A stretch of DNA of 64,000 bases from Devosia yakushimensis (GCF_030159855.1 NZ_BSNG01000001.1:2976001-3040000), one strand, 5' to 3'. Counted from the stretch's first letter, positions 15,790-24,462 are shown. Program-made: numbers and translations. The notes: generated from the letters alone by a model not told the origin.

Positions 15790-16998
15790 TCACACCTGGT
15801 CTAGGCCGTACATCAGGTCGGCGATGAGGTCGTCGCTGGATTCGAGGCCCACCGAGAGGCGGACGAGGCCGGGGGTGACGCCGGTTTCGAGGCGCACTTC
15901 TTCGGTGAGGCGGACATGGGTGGTGGTGCGGGGGTGGGTGATGAGCGATTTCGCGTCGCCCAGATTGTTGGAAATCAGGATCACCGCGAGATTGTCGCAG
16001 AAGGCGAAGGCGCCTTCCTGGCCACCCTTGACGTCGATGGCGAGCAGGGTGGAGCCGCGGGTCATCTGGCGCTTGGCGAGATCATATTGCGGGTGGCTGG
16101 GGTGGTGCGGATAGATGACGCGCTCGACCTTGGGGTGGCTGGCGAGGGCCGCGGCGAGTTTTTCGGCACTGTCGGTCATGCGCTCGACGCGCAGGGCATA
16201 GGTTTCCAGCCCCTTGAGCAGCACCCAGGCGTTGAAGGCGCTCAGCGTCGCGCCGGTCTGGCGCAGGAAGGTGTGGACGTCGCCTTCGATCAGGGCCTTG
16301 GAGCCGAGGACAATGCCGCCCAGCACCCTGCCCTGCCCGTCGATATGCTTGGTGGCCGAATAGGTGACGAGGTCGGCGCCCAGTTCGAGCGGCTTCTGGT
16401 AGAGGGCGGTGGAAAAGACATTGTCGACGATGAGTTTGGCGCCATGGGCGTGGGCGATCTCGGCGACGGCCTTGATGTCGACAAGTTCGAGCGTCGGATT
16501 GGTCGGGGTTTCGATGAACACGACCTTGGTGTTCGGCTGCATGGCGCGGGCGAAATTTTCGGGGTCGCGGCCATCGACCAGGGTCGAGGCGACGCCGAAG
16601 CGCGGCGCATAATCTTCCACCACATAGCGGCAGCCGCCGAACAGGGCCTGGGCGGCCACGATATGGTCCCCTGCCCGCACCTGGCTCATCACCGCATTGG
16701 TGACCGCGGCCATTCCCGAGGCGAAGGCGCGGCTGGCTTCGGCGCCTTCGAGCAACGCCATGCGCTCCTGGAACATGTCGACGGAAGGATTGGCGAAGCG
16801 CGAATAATTATGGCCGCCGGGAATCTTGCCCTGGAACAGGCGCTCGGCATGTTCGGAACTGGGATAGGAATAGCCGGAATTGAGGAACAGCGCTTCGCTG
16901 GTCTCGTTGAAATCGGTGCGCTTGCCGCCGCCATGGACCAGCTGGGTTTCGGGCGACAGGCGGGTCGGGTCGAGAAGCGGATTGTTCGTCTTGGACAT
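15790..16998 (-). CDS. metZ: O-succinylhomoserine sulfhydrylase
   Basis: A 402-residue PLP enzyme of the Cys/Met metabolism family. It makes homocysteine directly from O-succinylhomoserine and sulfide in methionine synthesis. Visible motifs are 'NYSRFANPSVDMFQERMALL' (about 64-83), 'FIETPTNPTLELVD' (161-174) and the PLP lysine in 'YSATKHIDGQGRVLGG' (K217). The alphaproteobacterial gene next to a SAM-II element is characteristically metZ; metB/metC paralogues are less likely. I chose the ATG at 16998 because the frame further upstream runs through a terminator and a SAM-II riboswitch. Expression should fall when SAM is plentiful. Confidence 0.93.
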   Translation of the reverse strand: MSKTNNPLLDPTRLSPETQLVHGGGKRTDFNETSEALFLNSGYSYPSSEHAERLFQGKIPGGHNYSRFANPSVDMFQERMALLEGAEASRAFASGMAAVTNAVMSQVRAGDHIVAAQALFGGCRYVVEDYAPRFGVASTLVDGRDPENFARAMQPNTKVVFIETPTNPTLELVDIKAVAEIAHAHGAKLIVDNVFSTALYQKPLELGADLVTYSATKHIDGQGRVLGGIVLGSKALIEGDVHTFLRQTGATLSAFNAWVLLKGLETYALRVERMTDSAEKLAAALASHPKVERVIYPHHPSHPQYDLAKRQMTRGSTLLAIDVKGGQEGAFAFCDNLAVILISNNLGDAKSLITHPRTTTHVRLTEEVRLETGVTPGLVRLSVGLESSDDLIADLMYGLDQV

Positions 16999-17013
16999 GA
17001 CGGCACTTTCAAC

Positions 17014-17042
17014 AAAAAACCGGCGCACGAGGGCGGCCGGTT
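17014..17042 (-). terminator. Riboswitch-controlled terminator before metZ
   Basis: On the minus strand AACCGGC (17042-17036) pairs with GCCGGTT (17024-17018), followed by a run of T ending at 17014. It sits between the SAM-II aptamer and metZ and is the likely expression platform. Confidence 0.82.
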
Positions 17043-17047
17043 GAAAA

Positions 17048-17100
17048 CGGTCTTTAGCGATTTCTTTAAAGTGGCTGCAACCGACCGGCCAAATCACCAC
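17048..17100 (-). ncRNA. SAM-II riboswitch aptamer
   Basis: The minus-strand transcript begins GUGGUGAUUUGGCCGG, continues GGUUGCAGCCAC (closing P1 with GUGG) and then UUUAAAGAAAUCGCUAAAG, which forms the pseudoknot half. These conserved blocks and their spacing match the SAM-II (metA/metZ) class of Alphaproteobacteria. It is followed by an intrinsic terminator and metZ. Confidence 0.92.
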
Positions 17101-17109
17101 TGGGCTGTG

Positions 17110-17138
17110 ATCTAAGGGCAATTGGCTGTTGGCGTCAA
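17110..17138 (-). promoter_or_regulatory. Sigma-70-type promoter of metZ
   Basis: -35 TTGACG (17138-17133), a 17-base spacer and -10 TTAGAT (17115-17110) on the minus strand. The expected transcription start at about 17103 lies just before the first base of the SAM-II aptamer, which makes promoter, riboswitch and terminator mutually consistent. Confidence 0.8.
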
Positions 17139-17187
17139 TTGCAGGGATTGGTAGGGACTAGAGCTCAGATGGGCACGCGAAGGTAAC

Positions 17188-18300
17188 ATGGACAAGCAGC
17201 AGGCATGGCCGCGGGGCGTGTTTCCGGCGCGGTTGATCGAAAAACTGGCGCGTGAGGGCTCGATCATCTCGGCGCGCGCCTTCGATCACGATCAGTTGCA
17301 GCCGGCGAGCCTCGACCTACGATTGGGCGATGTGGCCTATCGGGTGCGCTCGAGCTTCCTGCCCGGGCCCAATCATTCGGTGGCCGAGCGCATCGAAGCG
17401 CTCAAGCTGCATGAAATCGACCTCACGAATGGCGCGGTGCTGGAGCGGGGCTGCGTCTATCTGGTGCCGCTGCAGGAGAGCCTGGACCTGCCCGAGGCGG
17501 TGAGCGCTTCGGCCAATCCAAAGAGCTCGACGGGGCGGCTGGACGTGTTCACCCGCGTGATCGGGGACCGGGCGCGGGGTTTTGACCAGATGCCGGAGGG
17601 CTATAAGGGCCCGCTTTATCTCGAAGTCAGCCCGCGGACCTTTCCCGTGCTGGTGCGGACGGGATCGCGGCTCAGCCAGATGCGGTTCCGCTCGGGCGAT
17701 ACGCGACTATCTGTGGCCGCACACCGGGCGCTGCATGACACCGATAATCTGGTCTTTGGTGGCAATTATCCGGTGGGGGAAGGCGTGGCGCTGTCCATCG
17801 ACCTCAAGGGCGAGGGCCGCAACGGGCTGATCGGCTTCCGCTCCAAGCGGCATACGGCGGTGGTGGATGTCGACAAGAAGGCGGCGCTCGATGTGCTCGA
17901 CTTCTGGGAGCCGCTGACCAATCGCGGGCGGGAAGAGCTGATCCTCGACCCCGACGAATTCTACATCCTGGTCAGCGACGAGGCGGTGCATGTGCCGCCG
18001 ACCCATGCGGCCGAAATGGTGCCGTTCGATCCGTTGGTGGGCGAATTCCGCGTGCATTATGCGGGCTTCTTCGACCCCGGCTTCGGGCATTCGCCGGCAG
18101 GCGGTAGCGGTAGCCGGGCGGTTTTAGAGGTGCGTAGCCGGGAAGTGCCGTTTTTGCTGGGGCATGGGCAGACCATTGGGCGGTTGATCTACGAAACGCT
18201 GGCCGAGGCGCCGGACCGGCTCTATGGCACGGCTTTGGGCTCGAACTATCAGGCGCAGACGCTGAAGTTGTCCAAGCATTTCAAGCCGTATACGCCGTAA
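17188..18300 (+). CDS. dcd: dCTP deaminase, long alphaproteobacterial form
   Basis: A 370-residue protein that deaminates dCTP to dUTP, feeding dUMP for thymidylate synthesis. 'GVFPARLIEKLAREGSIISA' and 'QPASLDLRLGDVAYRVRSSF' in the first 60 residues and 'SASANPKSSTGRLDVFTRV' at about 111-129 are the trimeric dUTPase/dCTP-deaminase signatures. At about twice the length of the E. coli enzyme (193 residues), it seems to carry two copies of the fold in one chain, as in Rhizobiales homologues. The ATG follows GAAGG with good spacing. The gene is divergent from metZ. Confidence 0.9.
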   Translation: MDKQQAWPRGVFPARLIEKLAREGSIISARAFDHDQLQPASLDLRLGDVAYRVRSSFLPGPNHSVAERIEALKLHEIDLTNGAVLERGCVYLVPLQESLDLPEAVSASANPKSSTGRLDVFTRVIGDRARGFDQMPEGYKGPLYLEVSPRTFPVLVRTGSRLSQMRFRSGDTRLSVAAHRALHDTDNLVFGGNYPVGEGVALSIDLKGEGRNGLIGFRSKRHTAVVDVDKKAALDVLDFWEPLTNRGREELILDPDEFYILVSDEAVHVPPTHAAEMVPFDPLVGEFRVHYAGFFDPGFGHSPAGGSGSRAVLEVRSREVPFLLGHGQTIGRLIYETLAEAPDRLYGTALGSNYQAQTLKLSKHFKPYTP

Positions 18301-18320
18301 GGTACGGCAACGAGGAGAAT

Positions 18321-18480
18321 GGATTCCCGCCTGCGCGGGAATGACATCTTGGTTGGGCGCACGCTCGGACCCTACCCTCATTCTCACCCCTTCCCAACCA
18401 CCGCGCTTCCCTCGGGCCTGACCCGAGGGCCGCTCTCAACTCGGCACAAGCGGCGAGTGGTCCTCGGGTCAAGCCCGAGG
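18321..18480. repeat. Cluster of two palindromic repeats
   Basis: 18321-18345 is a REP copy (GGATTCCCGCCTGCGCGGGA). 18410-18480 is a pair of CCTCGGG...CCCGAGG hairpins (18410-18427 and 18462-18480). They fill much of the 364-base gene-free stretch 18301-18664; the rest holds only the marR promoter region. Confidence 0.75.
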
Positions 18481-18634
18481 AAGGCGATTGTGGTGGTGGA
18501 GAATGCGGGGGTTTTCACCACGTCGGGGTTGGGTTCGTGCAGGCGAAAAGCCGATGCATGCCACCTGCAAGGGAGCCATGACGAAAACGGTTATGGACAG
18601 GATGCAAGGGGAGGCATACATCTCGCCAATATAA

Positions 18635-18646
18635 GTAGCATGCTAC
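18635..18646. promoter_or_regulatory. Candidate MarR operator
   Basis: GTAGCATGCTAC is a perfect 12-base palindrome, 18 bases before the marR start. This position and symmetry are typical of autoregulated marR-efflux operons. The bound protein is inferred. Confidence 0.55.
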
Positions 18647-18664
18647 ATTGTATTGGTCTACATA

Positions 18665-19135
18665 ATGCCTTCCAACCCCAATCTGCTGCGTATCGTCGGC
18701 CGGGTCGCCCGGGAATTGAGTACGGGTTTTGACGCCCAGCTCAAAAGCCTGGGGCTGACTTCGGCGCGCGCACGCGTGCTGCTATTGCTGGTGCGCAGCC
18801 CCGAAGGGGTGAGCCAGGCAGCAGTGACCGAATTTCTGGGCGTGGAACATCCAACGGCAGTACGGATTCTCGATGGTCTGGAGGGATTGGGGCATATTCG
18901 TCGCGAGCCTGCTCCGCATGACCGGCGCGCCAAGCTGATCGTGCTGACCAAGGCGGGCCGGCCGCTGGCCGAAGAGGTGGGCGTGCTGACCGACCGGCTC
19001 AATGCGCAATTGATGGAGGGGTTGAGCGCGAGCGACCTTGCGACGACCAACCGCATTCTCGCCGTGCTGCTCGACCGCATCCTGGCGCTCAAGCCTCTGA
19101 ACGATGACGAAACCGAGGGGGAGAGCGCGCCATGA
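18665..19135 (+). CDS. MarR-family transcriptional regulator
   Basis: A 156-residue winged-helix repressor. 'LTSARARVLLLLVRSPEGVS' (about 31-50), the recognition helix region 'GVEHPTAVRILDGLEGLGHI' and the wing 'REPAPHDRRAKLIVLTKAGR' with its DRR motif are standard for MarR. It likely represses the efflux genes that follow and itself through the palindrome at 18635. The start is the ATG at 18665; a TTG at 18653 is possible and no clear Shine-Dalgarno is seen for either. The stop overlaps the MFS start by four bases. Confidence 0.9.
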   Translation: MPSNPNLLRIVGRVARELSTGFDAQLKSLGLTSARARVLLLLVRSPEGVSQAAVTEFLGVEHPTAVRILDGLEGLGHIRREPAPHDRRAKLIVLTKAGRPLAEEVGVLTDRLNAQLMEGLSASDLATTNRILAVLLDRILALKPLNDDETEGESAP

Positions 19136-20802
19136 ACGCCAATGCTCCCATCGCTATTGCCGAAGCGCAGCAGCCAGCGCAAGAAACGCGGCGGCCAGCG
19201 CAAGAAGCGCGGCCGGGCATGCCGCCCTTCGTGCCCAAGTCGCTGCCGTGGAACGTGATCTATGTGATCAGCTCGATCGTGCTGGGTATTACCCAGGGGC
19301 TGGGGCTCAATCTGGTGACGGCCAATCTTACCGGGCTCCAGGCCTCGTTCGGGGCCACGGCCACCGAAATGGCCTGGCTGCCCACGGTCTATTTTGCCAC
19401 CAATATGACCGGCACCATCGTCATGTTCAAAATCCGCAGCCAGTTCGGCATGCGGCGCTTTGCCGAGCTGGGCATCATTGTCTATGCGCTGATCGTTCTG
19501 GCGCATCTGTTCGTCCATGACCTGCAATCGGCCATTTGGGTGCGGGCGATCATGGGGATTGCCGCCGCGCCGCTCAGCACGCTGGCCTTTTTCTACATGC
19601 TCGAATGGCTGCCCCCGGCCAAGAAGATGAGCATTGGCCTCTGCTTCGGCATGCTGGGCAGCTCTCTCTCACTGCCGCTGGCCCGCGTGATCTCGCCGGA
19701 CCTGCTCGCCTTGGGCGATTGGCAAGGACTTTACATGGTCGAGGCGGGCCTGGCCCTGGTGAGCCTGGCCATCGTGTTTCTTGTGCCGCTGGTGCCGCCG
19801 CCGCGCGCCAAGGTGTTCGACAAGGATGACCTTGTCAGCCTGCCGCTCATGGCAGCGGGTTTTGCCGCCATGGCCATCGTGCTGGGCATGGGGCGGGTCT
19901 ATTGGTGGCTCGAGGCGCCGTGGATCGGCGTATTGCTGGCCATTGGCATCGGTTCGCTGGTGTCGTTTTGCCTGGTCGAATTGCATCGCAAGAACCCGAT
20001 TATCGACCTGCGCTGGCTGTTCAGCCGCGACATGCTGATCTTTGCCGGTTCGCTGATCGTGCTGCGGCTGCTGCTATCGGAACAATCGGTGGGGGTGTTT
20101 GGCCTGTTCACCGTGCTCAACCTGCAGAATGACCAGTTGATCGGATTGTTCGGGCTGGTGGGGGTCGCCACTTTCGCGGCCACGGCCGGGCTCAGCATGG
20201 TGATGAAACCCAATCGCGTGCCGATCTTTCACCTGATCGCGCTGGTGCTGATCGCCATTGCCGCCTGGATGGATTCCCAAAGCACGGTGCTCAGCCGCCC
20301 CGAGCAATTCTATATCAGCCAGGCGCTGATCGGGATCGCCACCGGCTTGTTCCTGCCGCCGGCCATGTTGCATGGCTTTCTGCGGGCACTGGCGCGGGGA
20401 CCGCAATATATCCTGTCGTTCCTCACGGTGTTTCTCACCACGCAGAGCCTGGGGGGCCTGTTGGGTTCGGCCATATTCGGCACATTCGTTACGGTGCGCG
20501 AGCAATTCCATTCCAATGTGATCGCCCAGGGGATCACCCTGCTCGATCCGCTGGTGGCCCAGCGCGTCCAGGCCTATGGCGGCGCCTATGCACGTGTGCT
20601 GACCGACCCGGCGCAGCGCGATGCCAAGGGGCTGGCGCTGCTTGGCCAATCGGCCAGCCAGCAGGCCAATGTACTGGCCTATAACGATCTGTTTTTACTG
20701 ATTTTCGCAGCGACCCTCGTGGCCATCGCCGTGCTGCTCACCCATCTGGCGCTTGCCGCTCTCAGCAAGTCCGCCGCCCCGCTCCAGGCGCAGCCCGCCT
20801 GA
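19132..20802 (+). CDS. MFS efflux transporter (DHA2/EmrB-like)
   Basis: A 556-residue multi-spanning protein with about 14 hydrophobic segments. A proline/alanine-rich cytoplasmic N-terminus (about 35 residues) precedes TM1. 'QASFGATATEMAWLPTVYFA' is in the position where EmrB proteins carry the conserved WV/WLPTxY segment after TM1. It forms an operon with marR upstream and an EmrA-like adaptor 18 bases downstream. The three probably make a tripartite pump with an outer-membrane channel encoded elsewhere. Substrate unknown. Confidence 0.86.
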   Translation: MNANAPIAIAEAQQPAQETRRPAQEARPGMPPFVPKSLPWNVIYVISSIVLGITQGLGLNLVTANLTGLQASFGATATEMAWLPTVYFATNMTGTIVMFKIRSQFGMRRFAELGIIVYALIVLAHLFVHDLQSAIWVRAIMGIAAAPLSTLAFFYMLEWLPPAKKMSIGLCFGMLGSSLSLPLARVISPDLLALGDWQGLYMVEAGLALVSLAIVFLVPLVPPPRAKVFDKDDLVSLPLMAAGFAAMAIVLGMGRVYWWLEAPWIGVLLAIGIGSLVSFCLVELHRKNPIIDLRWLFSRDMLIFAGSLIVLRLLLSEQSVGVFGLFTVLNLQNDQLIGLFGLVGVATFAATAGLSMVMKPNRVPIFHLIALVLIAIAAWMDSQSTVLSRPEQFYISQALIGIATGLFLPPAMLHGFLRALARGPQYILSFLTVFLTTQSLGGLLGSAIFGTFVTVREQFHSNVIAQGITLLDPLVAQRVQAYGGAYARVLTDPAQRDAKGLALLGQSASQQANVLAYNDLFLLIFAATLVAIAVLLTHLALAALSKSAAPLQAQPA

Positions 20803-20820
20803 TTTCGAAAGACCAAAGCT

Positions 20821-21870
20821 ATGCGTATCAAAGAACTTGTTTTGTCCAAGGCGACAATTCCCGCCCTCATTGCCGGCCTTATCGGTATCGGCGCGGTGCT
20901 CTATGCCTGGCAATTGCCACCCTTCACCACCAGTGTCGAAAGCACCAACAATGCCTATGTCAAAGGCCGGGTGACGCTGATCGCGCCGCAATTGGCGGGC
21001 TATGTGGTTGATGTGCCGGTCACCGATTACCAGAGCGTGCACAAGGGCGAGGTGCTGGTGCAGCTCGACGACCGCATCTATCAGCAGCAATTGGCGCAGG
21101 CCGAAGCGAGCCTCGTGCAGCAGCAGAATGCGCTGGCCAATTACGGCCAGAATTTTGCGTCCAAGCAGGCCAGCGTCGATCTGGCCAAGGCGCAGCTTGC
21201 GGCAGCACAGGCAGCGCTGAACAAGGCGCAGGCCGACGCGACGCGCACCGATTCCCTGCTCGCTTCTGGCCTTTCTCCGCAATCGACGGTCGATCAGGTG
21301 CATTCGGCATTGGCCCAGGCGCAATCGAGCGTCGACCAGGCCATGGCCTCGGTCAGCATTGCCGAGCAGAACCTGTCGCTGGTCGAAGGCGGCAAGCCGG
21401 CGCTGGAAGGCGCGGTCAAGGGCGCCGAGGCCAGTGTGGAACTGGCGCGGATCAATATTTCCAATACCAGGATCGTGGCGCCGGTCGACGGCGTTCTGGG
21501 CGAGGTTGCCGCGCGGCTGGGGCAATATGTGTCGATCGGCACCCAACTGACCTCGGTGACGCCACCCCAGACCTGGGTGATCGCCAATTTCAAGGAAACC
21601 CAATTGGCCGGCATCACTGTGGGGCAAGCGGCCAATATCGTGGTCGATGCGCTGGGTCATGGCGCGCTCAAGGGCCATATCTCGGAGATTTCCCCGGCGG
21701 CCGGCTCGGAATTCAGCGTGCTCAAGCCCGACAATGCCACCGGCAATTTCACCAAGATCGCCCAGCGCATTCCCGTGCGGATCGAACTGGACCCGGGCCA
21801 GGACATGATCGCGCGGCTGCTGCCGGGCATGTCGGTTGAAGTGTCGGTGGATACGGCGGCGATGCTATAG
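20821..21870 (+). CDS. HlyD/EmrA-family membrane fusion protein
   Basis: A 349-residue adaptor with one N-terminal membrane anchor (about 13-33). A biotinyl-lipoyl-like first half 'STNNAYVKGRVTLIAPQLAG' follows, then a long alanine/glutamine-rich coiled-coil hairpin (about 85-215) and a second lipoyl half 'RIVAPVDGVLGEVAARLGQY' (about 219-238). It bridges the inner-membrane MFS pump at 19132 to an outer-membrane channel. A GAAAG site precedes the ATG. The gene order, pump before adaptor, is the reverse of E. coli emrAB. Confidence 0.9.
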   Translation: MRIKELVLSKATIPALIAGLIGIGAVLYAWQLPPFTTSVESTNNAYVKGRVTLIAPQLAGYVVDVPVTDYQSVHKGEVLVQLDDRIYQQQLAQAEASLVQQQNALANYGQNFASKQASVDLAKAQLAAAQAALNKAQADATRTDSLLASGLSPQSTVDQVHSALAQAQSSVDQAMASVSIAEQNLSLVEGGKPALEGAVKGAEASVELARINISNTRIVAPVDGVLGEVAARLGQYVSIGTQLTSVTPPQTWVIANFKETQLAGITVGQAANIVVDALGHGALKGHISEISPAAGSEFSVLKPDNATGNFTKIAQRIPVRIELDPGQDMIARLLPGMSVEVSVDTAAML

Positions 21871-21910
21871 GGCCGCTCAGGAGCGGCTTGACGGCGCGTT
21901 TAGCGGCCGA

Positions 21911-22174
21911 TCACGGCTCGTCCTGAACACCCCGCCGGCCGGTCGGCTGTTCCAGCCGCTTGCCGCCGGGATCGTTCACGGGCCGGCCGAGATCGTCAAT
22001 ATTGTCGTCGGCGGCCTGCCCGGTGCTGTCATCCGCTTCTCTCTGGCGGCGGCATTTATCCAGGGCGGTGAACCAATATTCCTTATCCCGACCGGATGGC
22101 CGCCCATCGGCTTCCCAGAGGAAATAGGCCGTATCGCGTACCGTTCTTTCGAAATCGCTGTCGTTTGAATGCAT
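21911..22174 (-). CDS. DUF2934 domain protein
   Basis: An 87-residue acidic protein. 'VRDTAYFLWEADGRPSGRDKEYWFTA' corresponds to the DUF2934 core (RAYxLWExxGRPxGxDxxHW). The C-terminal 40 residues are disordered-looking and charged. DUF2934 proteins are small, common in Rhizobiales and of unknown function. GAGGAGAG lies 6 bases before the ATG, supporting the start. It is divergent from tRNA-Gly. Confidence 0.82.
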   Translation of the reverse strand: MHSNDSDFERTVRDTAYFLWEADGRPSGRDKEYWFTALDKCRRQREADDSTGQAADDNIDDLGRPVNDPGGKRLEQPTGRRGVQDEP

Positions 22175-22295
22175 CGGGCTCTCCTCTTCTCAAAGGAAAC
22201 ACCACACATCCCGAAGGGTTGCCTCGCGTGTCGGCCTGAAGCTCTCCTCGACCGGCTTGACGGCGGCGGCGATTTCCCGCATCTAGATCGCCGTC

Positions 22296-22369
22296 GCGGG
22301 TGTAGCTCAATGGTAGAGCAGAAGCTTCCCAAGCTTACGACGAGGGTTCGATTCCCTTCACCCGCTCCA
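22296..22369 (+). tRNA. tRNA-Gly (anticodon CCC)
   Basis: A complete cloverleaf: acceptor GCGGGTG/CACCCGC, D arm GCTC...GAGC, anticodon loop TTCCCAA (CCC), T arm GAGGG-TTCGATT-CCCTT, discriminator T and an encoded CCA. The anticodon stem GAAGC/GCTTA has a G-A mismatch at the top pair (27-43). Confidence 0.96.
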
Positions 22370-22393
22370 AAAATCCCAAATGGCAGAAGAGTG

Positions 22394-23791
22394 CTAGGCC
22401 CGCGCCCATCCGGGCAGGGCGGACCTGTTGGTGGCGCCCAGCAGGGGCAGGTCGATGACGACGCAGGCGCCGCCGGAGGCGGCGTCCACAATCGCGACGC
22501 GTCCGTGATGGCGGGATATGATCGCTTCCACCAGATTCAAGCCGAGGCCGGCACCGCGGCTTGATGGCTTCAGGCGGAAAAACGGCTCGAAAACCCGGTC
22601 CCGATCCGGAGGGGGAATGCCCGGTCCTTCGTCGCTGATGGCGATGGTGCCGTACCTGTTCACTTCGACAAGAATCTCTCCGCGCTGCCCGCCGTAAGCT
22701 ATGGCATTCTGCACCACATTGATCAGGGCCCGCGACAGGCTGGCCGGGTCGCCGTTGATATAGACGGGCGCTTCGGTTGCCATGAGCGACAATTCGTATC
22801 CGGCGGCGTTGGCCAGCGGCGCCAGGTCACCGACAACCTGGCCTCCCAGTTCGACCAGATCGACGGGCACGAAGACATTGCCGGCCAAATCCATTCGCTG
22901 CAAATCGAGCAGCTGATCGGCAAGGCTCGACAGCCGGGCCACATCGAGCAGGAGGCGGGATTTTGCCGGAAAGGCGGCCTCAGTCTCAATTCGGGTCTGC
23001 AGGATGGCGATGGGGGTTCGCAGTTCATGCGCTGAATCGGCGAGAAAGCGCTCGCGCTCGGCATGGGATTCATCGAGGCGATCAAGCGCGCCATTGACCG
23101 CACTCACCAACGGCTGAACCTCCTGCGGCACGCCGTCGGCAGACAAGCGCGTTCCGCGCGCCCCGATATGGATGAGCTGCGCCTGTTCGGCGACGATCTT
23201 GAGGCCGCGCATCTCCCGTCGAACGACGATCGGAATGACGATGGAACATACCAGCAAGACCACGGCGGCAATGGCTGCGGCGATAAAAGCAGAAATCCAG
23301 CCGATAATGCTGGCAGCGCCCACGGTGGGGCCATTGCCGGTGACGACGCGGACCGGGCCAATGGGCGATATTTCGGTTTTCAAGGCGACGGCGCCTTCGC
23401 CCCCGCCCACGGGCCGCACCTCCAGCGCTTCCAATTGCCAGAGCTGATCCGATGCGGTGCCGAGCAGTTCGGGCAAGGTGCCGAAGGAAGCGGCGGCACC
23501 GGCTTCGGTAACGGCATAGATCCACATGGTCGGATACTCGGAGTGGATCTTGTCCAACTCCATATTGGGCTTAGCCGTAATCCGGTCACCCTCGATCCCC
23601 GTCAGGCTTTGGGCAAAGATGGTCATGACATTTGCGTCCAAAGGCCTGGCATCGCCGAGGGCCGTCAGAATGGGCGAGACGACCAGGGGATAGACGCCGG
23701 CGCCAAAAAACAGGATCAGCGCCAGGGCCTGAACCTGGACCATGCGGATGGTGAGCTTACGCTCCAGACGTTTGGGTTTTGATGTTTTCAC
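22394..23791 (-). CDS. Membrane sensor histidine kinase
   Basis: About 465 residues. TM1 (about 20-40), a periplasmic sensor region (about 41-160), TM2 (about 162-190) and a HAMP-like linker lead to the H-box 'SAHELRTPIAIL' (phospho-acceptor about H255). The ATPase domain shows N-box 'NVVQNAIAYGG', G1 'ISDEGPGIPP', F 'FEPFFR' and G2 'RGAGLGLNLV'. It overlaps the upstream response regulator by four bases, a coupled two-component pair transcribed regulator first. The sensory domain gives no clue to the signal. Confidence 0.92.
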   Translation of the reverse strand: MKTSKPKRLERKLTIRMVQVQALALILFFGAGVYPLVVSPILTALGDARPLDANVMTIFAQSLTGIEGDRITAKPNMELDKIHSEYPTMWIYAVTEAGAAASFGTLPELLGTASDQLWQLEALEVRPVGGGEGAVALKTEISPIGPVRVVTGNGPTVGAASIIGWISAFIAAAIAAVVLLVCSIVIPIVVRREMRGLKIVAEQAQLIHIGARGTRLSADGVPQEVQPLVSAVNGALDRLDESHAERERFLADSAHELRTPIAILQTRIETEAAFPAKSRLLLDVARLSSLADQLLDLQRMDLAGNVFVPVDLVELGGQVVGDLAPLANAAGYELSLMATEAPVYINGDPASLSRALINVVQNAIAYGGQRGEILVEVNRYGTIAISDEGPGIPPPDRDRVFEPFFRLKPSSRGAGLGLNLVEAIISRHHGRVAIVDAASGGACVVIDLPLLGATNRSALPGWARA

Positions 23792-24462
23792 GGATTAAGC
23801 TTCATGTAATAGCCCACGCCCCGCACCGGCTGGATGGTGACCGACGCGCCCGCATCCGTCAGCCGGCGGCGCAGACGCGAGATATGGGCTTCGAGAGCGT
23901 TCGACTGGATTTCGTCATCCGAGCCATAGACTTCCTCATACAAGATGGCTCGGCGGACCGTCCGGCCAATGCGCCGCATGAGGCTTTCCAGAACCAGGTA
24001 TTCTCGCCTTGGCAGCTCGAGGCGCACATCATCGATGAAAACTTCGGCCTGAATGACGTTGAAGGCCAGATTACCGATGGTGATGCGGTTTTCGGCCATC
24101 TGGCCCGGACGACGCAACACGGCGCGCAATCGCGCGATCAATTCGCTGATGATGAAGGGCTTGGGCAGATAGTCATCGGCGCCGAGATTGAGCCCTTCGA
24201 CGCGTTCGTCCGACGAGCCGCGGGCAGACAGAATGACAATAGGCACATTGGGCCGCCGCTTGCGCAGATGGGCAATCAGAGAAGCGCCATCCCCATCGCC
24301 CAGCTGCCGGTCCAATATCACCAGGTCATGAGAAATGGTTTCGATGGCCTCGATGGCTATTTCGATGGAAGGCGCGCAATCGGTCAGATAGCCGTGCCTA
24401 TCCAGCTCGTCGCGCAAAAGCGCGGCCATGTCCGGCTCGTCCTCGACCAATAGCAGCCGCAT
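23788..24462 (-). CDS. OmpR-family response regulator
   Basis: A 224-residue regulator. The receiver domain has the acidic pair in 'LVEDEPD' and the phosphorylated aspartate in 'LVILDRQLGDGDG' (D51). 'ILSARGSSDERV' and 'YLPKPF' with the conserved lysine follow. The C-terminal winged helix (about 130-222) contains 'LELPRREYLVLESLMRRIGR' and 'NALEAHISRLRRRLTDAGA'. Paired with the kinase at 22394. The start ATG is at 24462. Confidence 0.94.
   Translation of the reverse strand: MRLLLVEDEPDMAALLRDELDRHGYLTDCAPSIEIAIEAIETISHDLVILDRQLGDGDGASLIAHLRKRRPNVPIVILSARGSSDERVEGLNLGADDYLPKPFIISELIARLRAVLRRPGQMAENRITIGNLAFNVIQAEVFIDDVRLELPRREYLVLESLMRRIGRTVRRAILYEEVYGSDDEIQSNALEAHISRLRRRLTDAGASVTIQPVRGVGYYMKLNP

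Noticed and set aside
16999..17121. N-terminal extension of metZ by 41 residues.
   Set aside because: The sequence is a SAM-II aptamer plus terminator downstream of a promoter; it is leader RNA, not protein.
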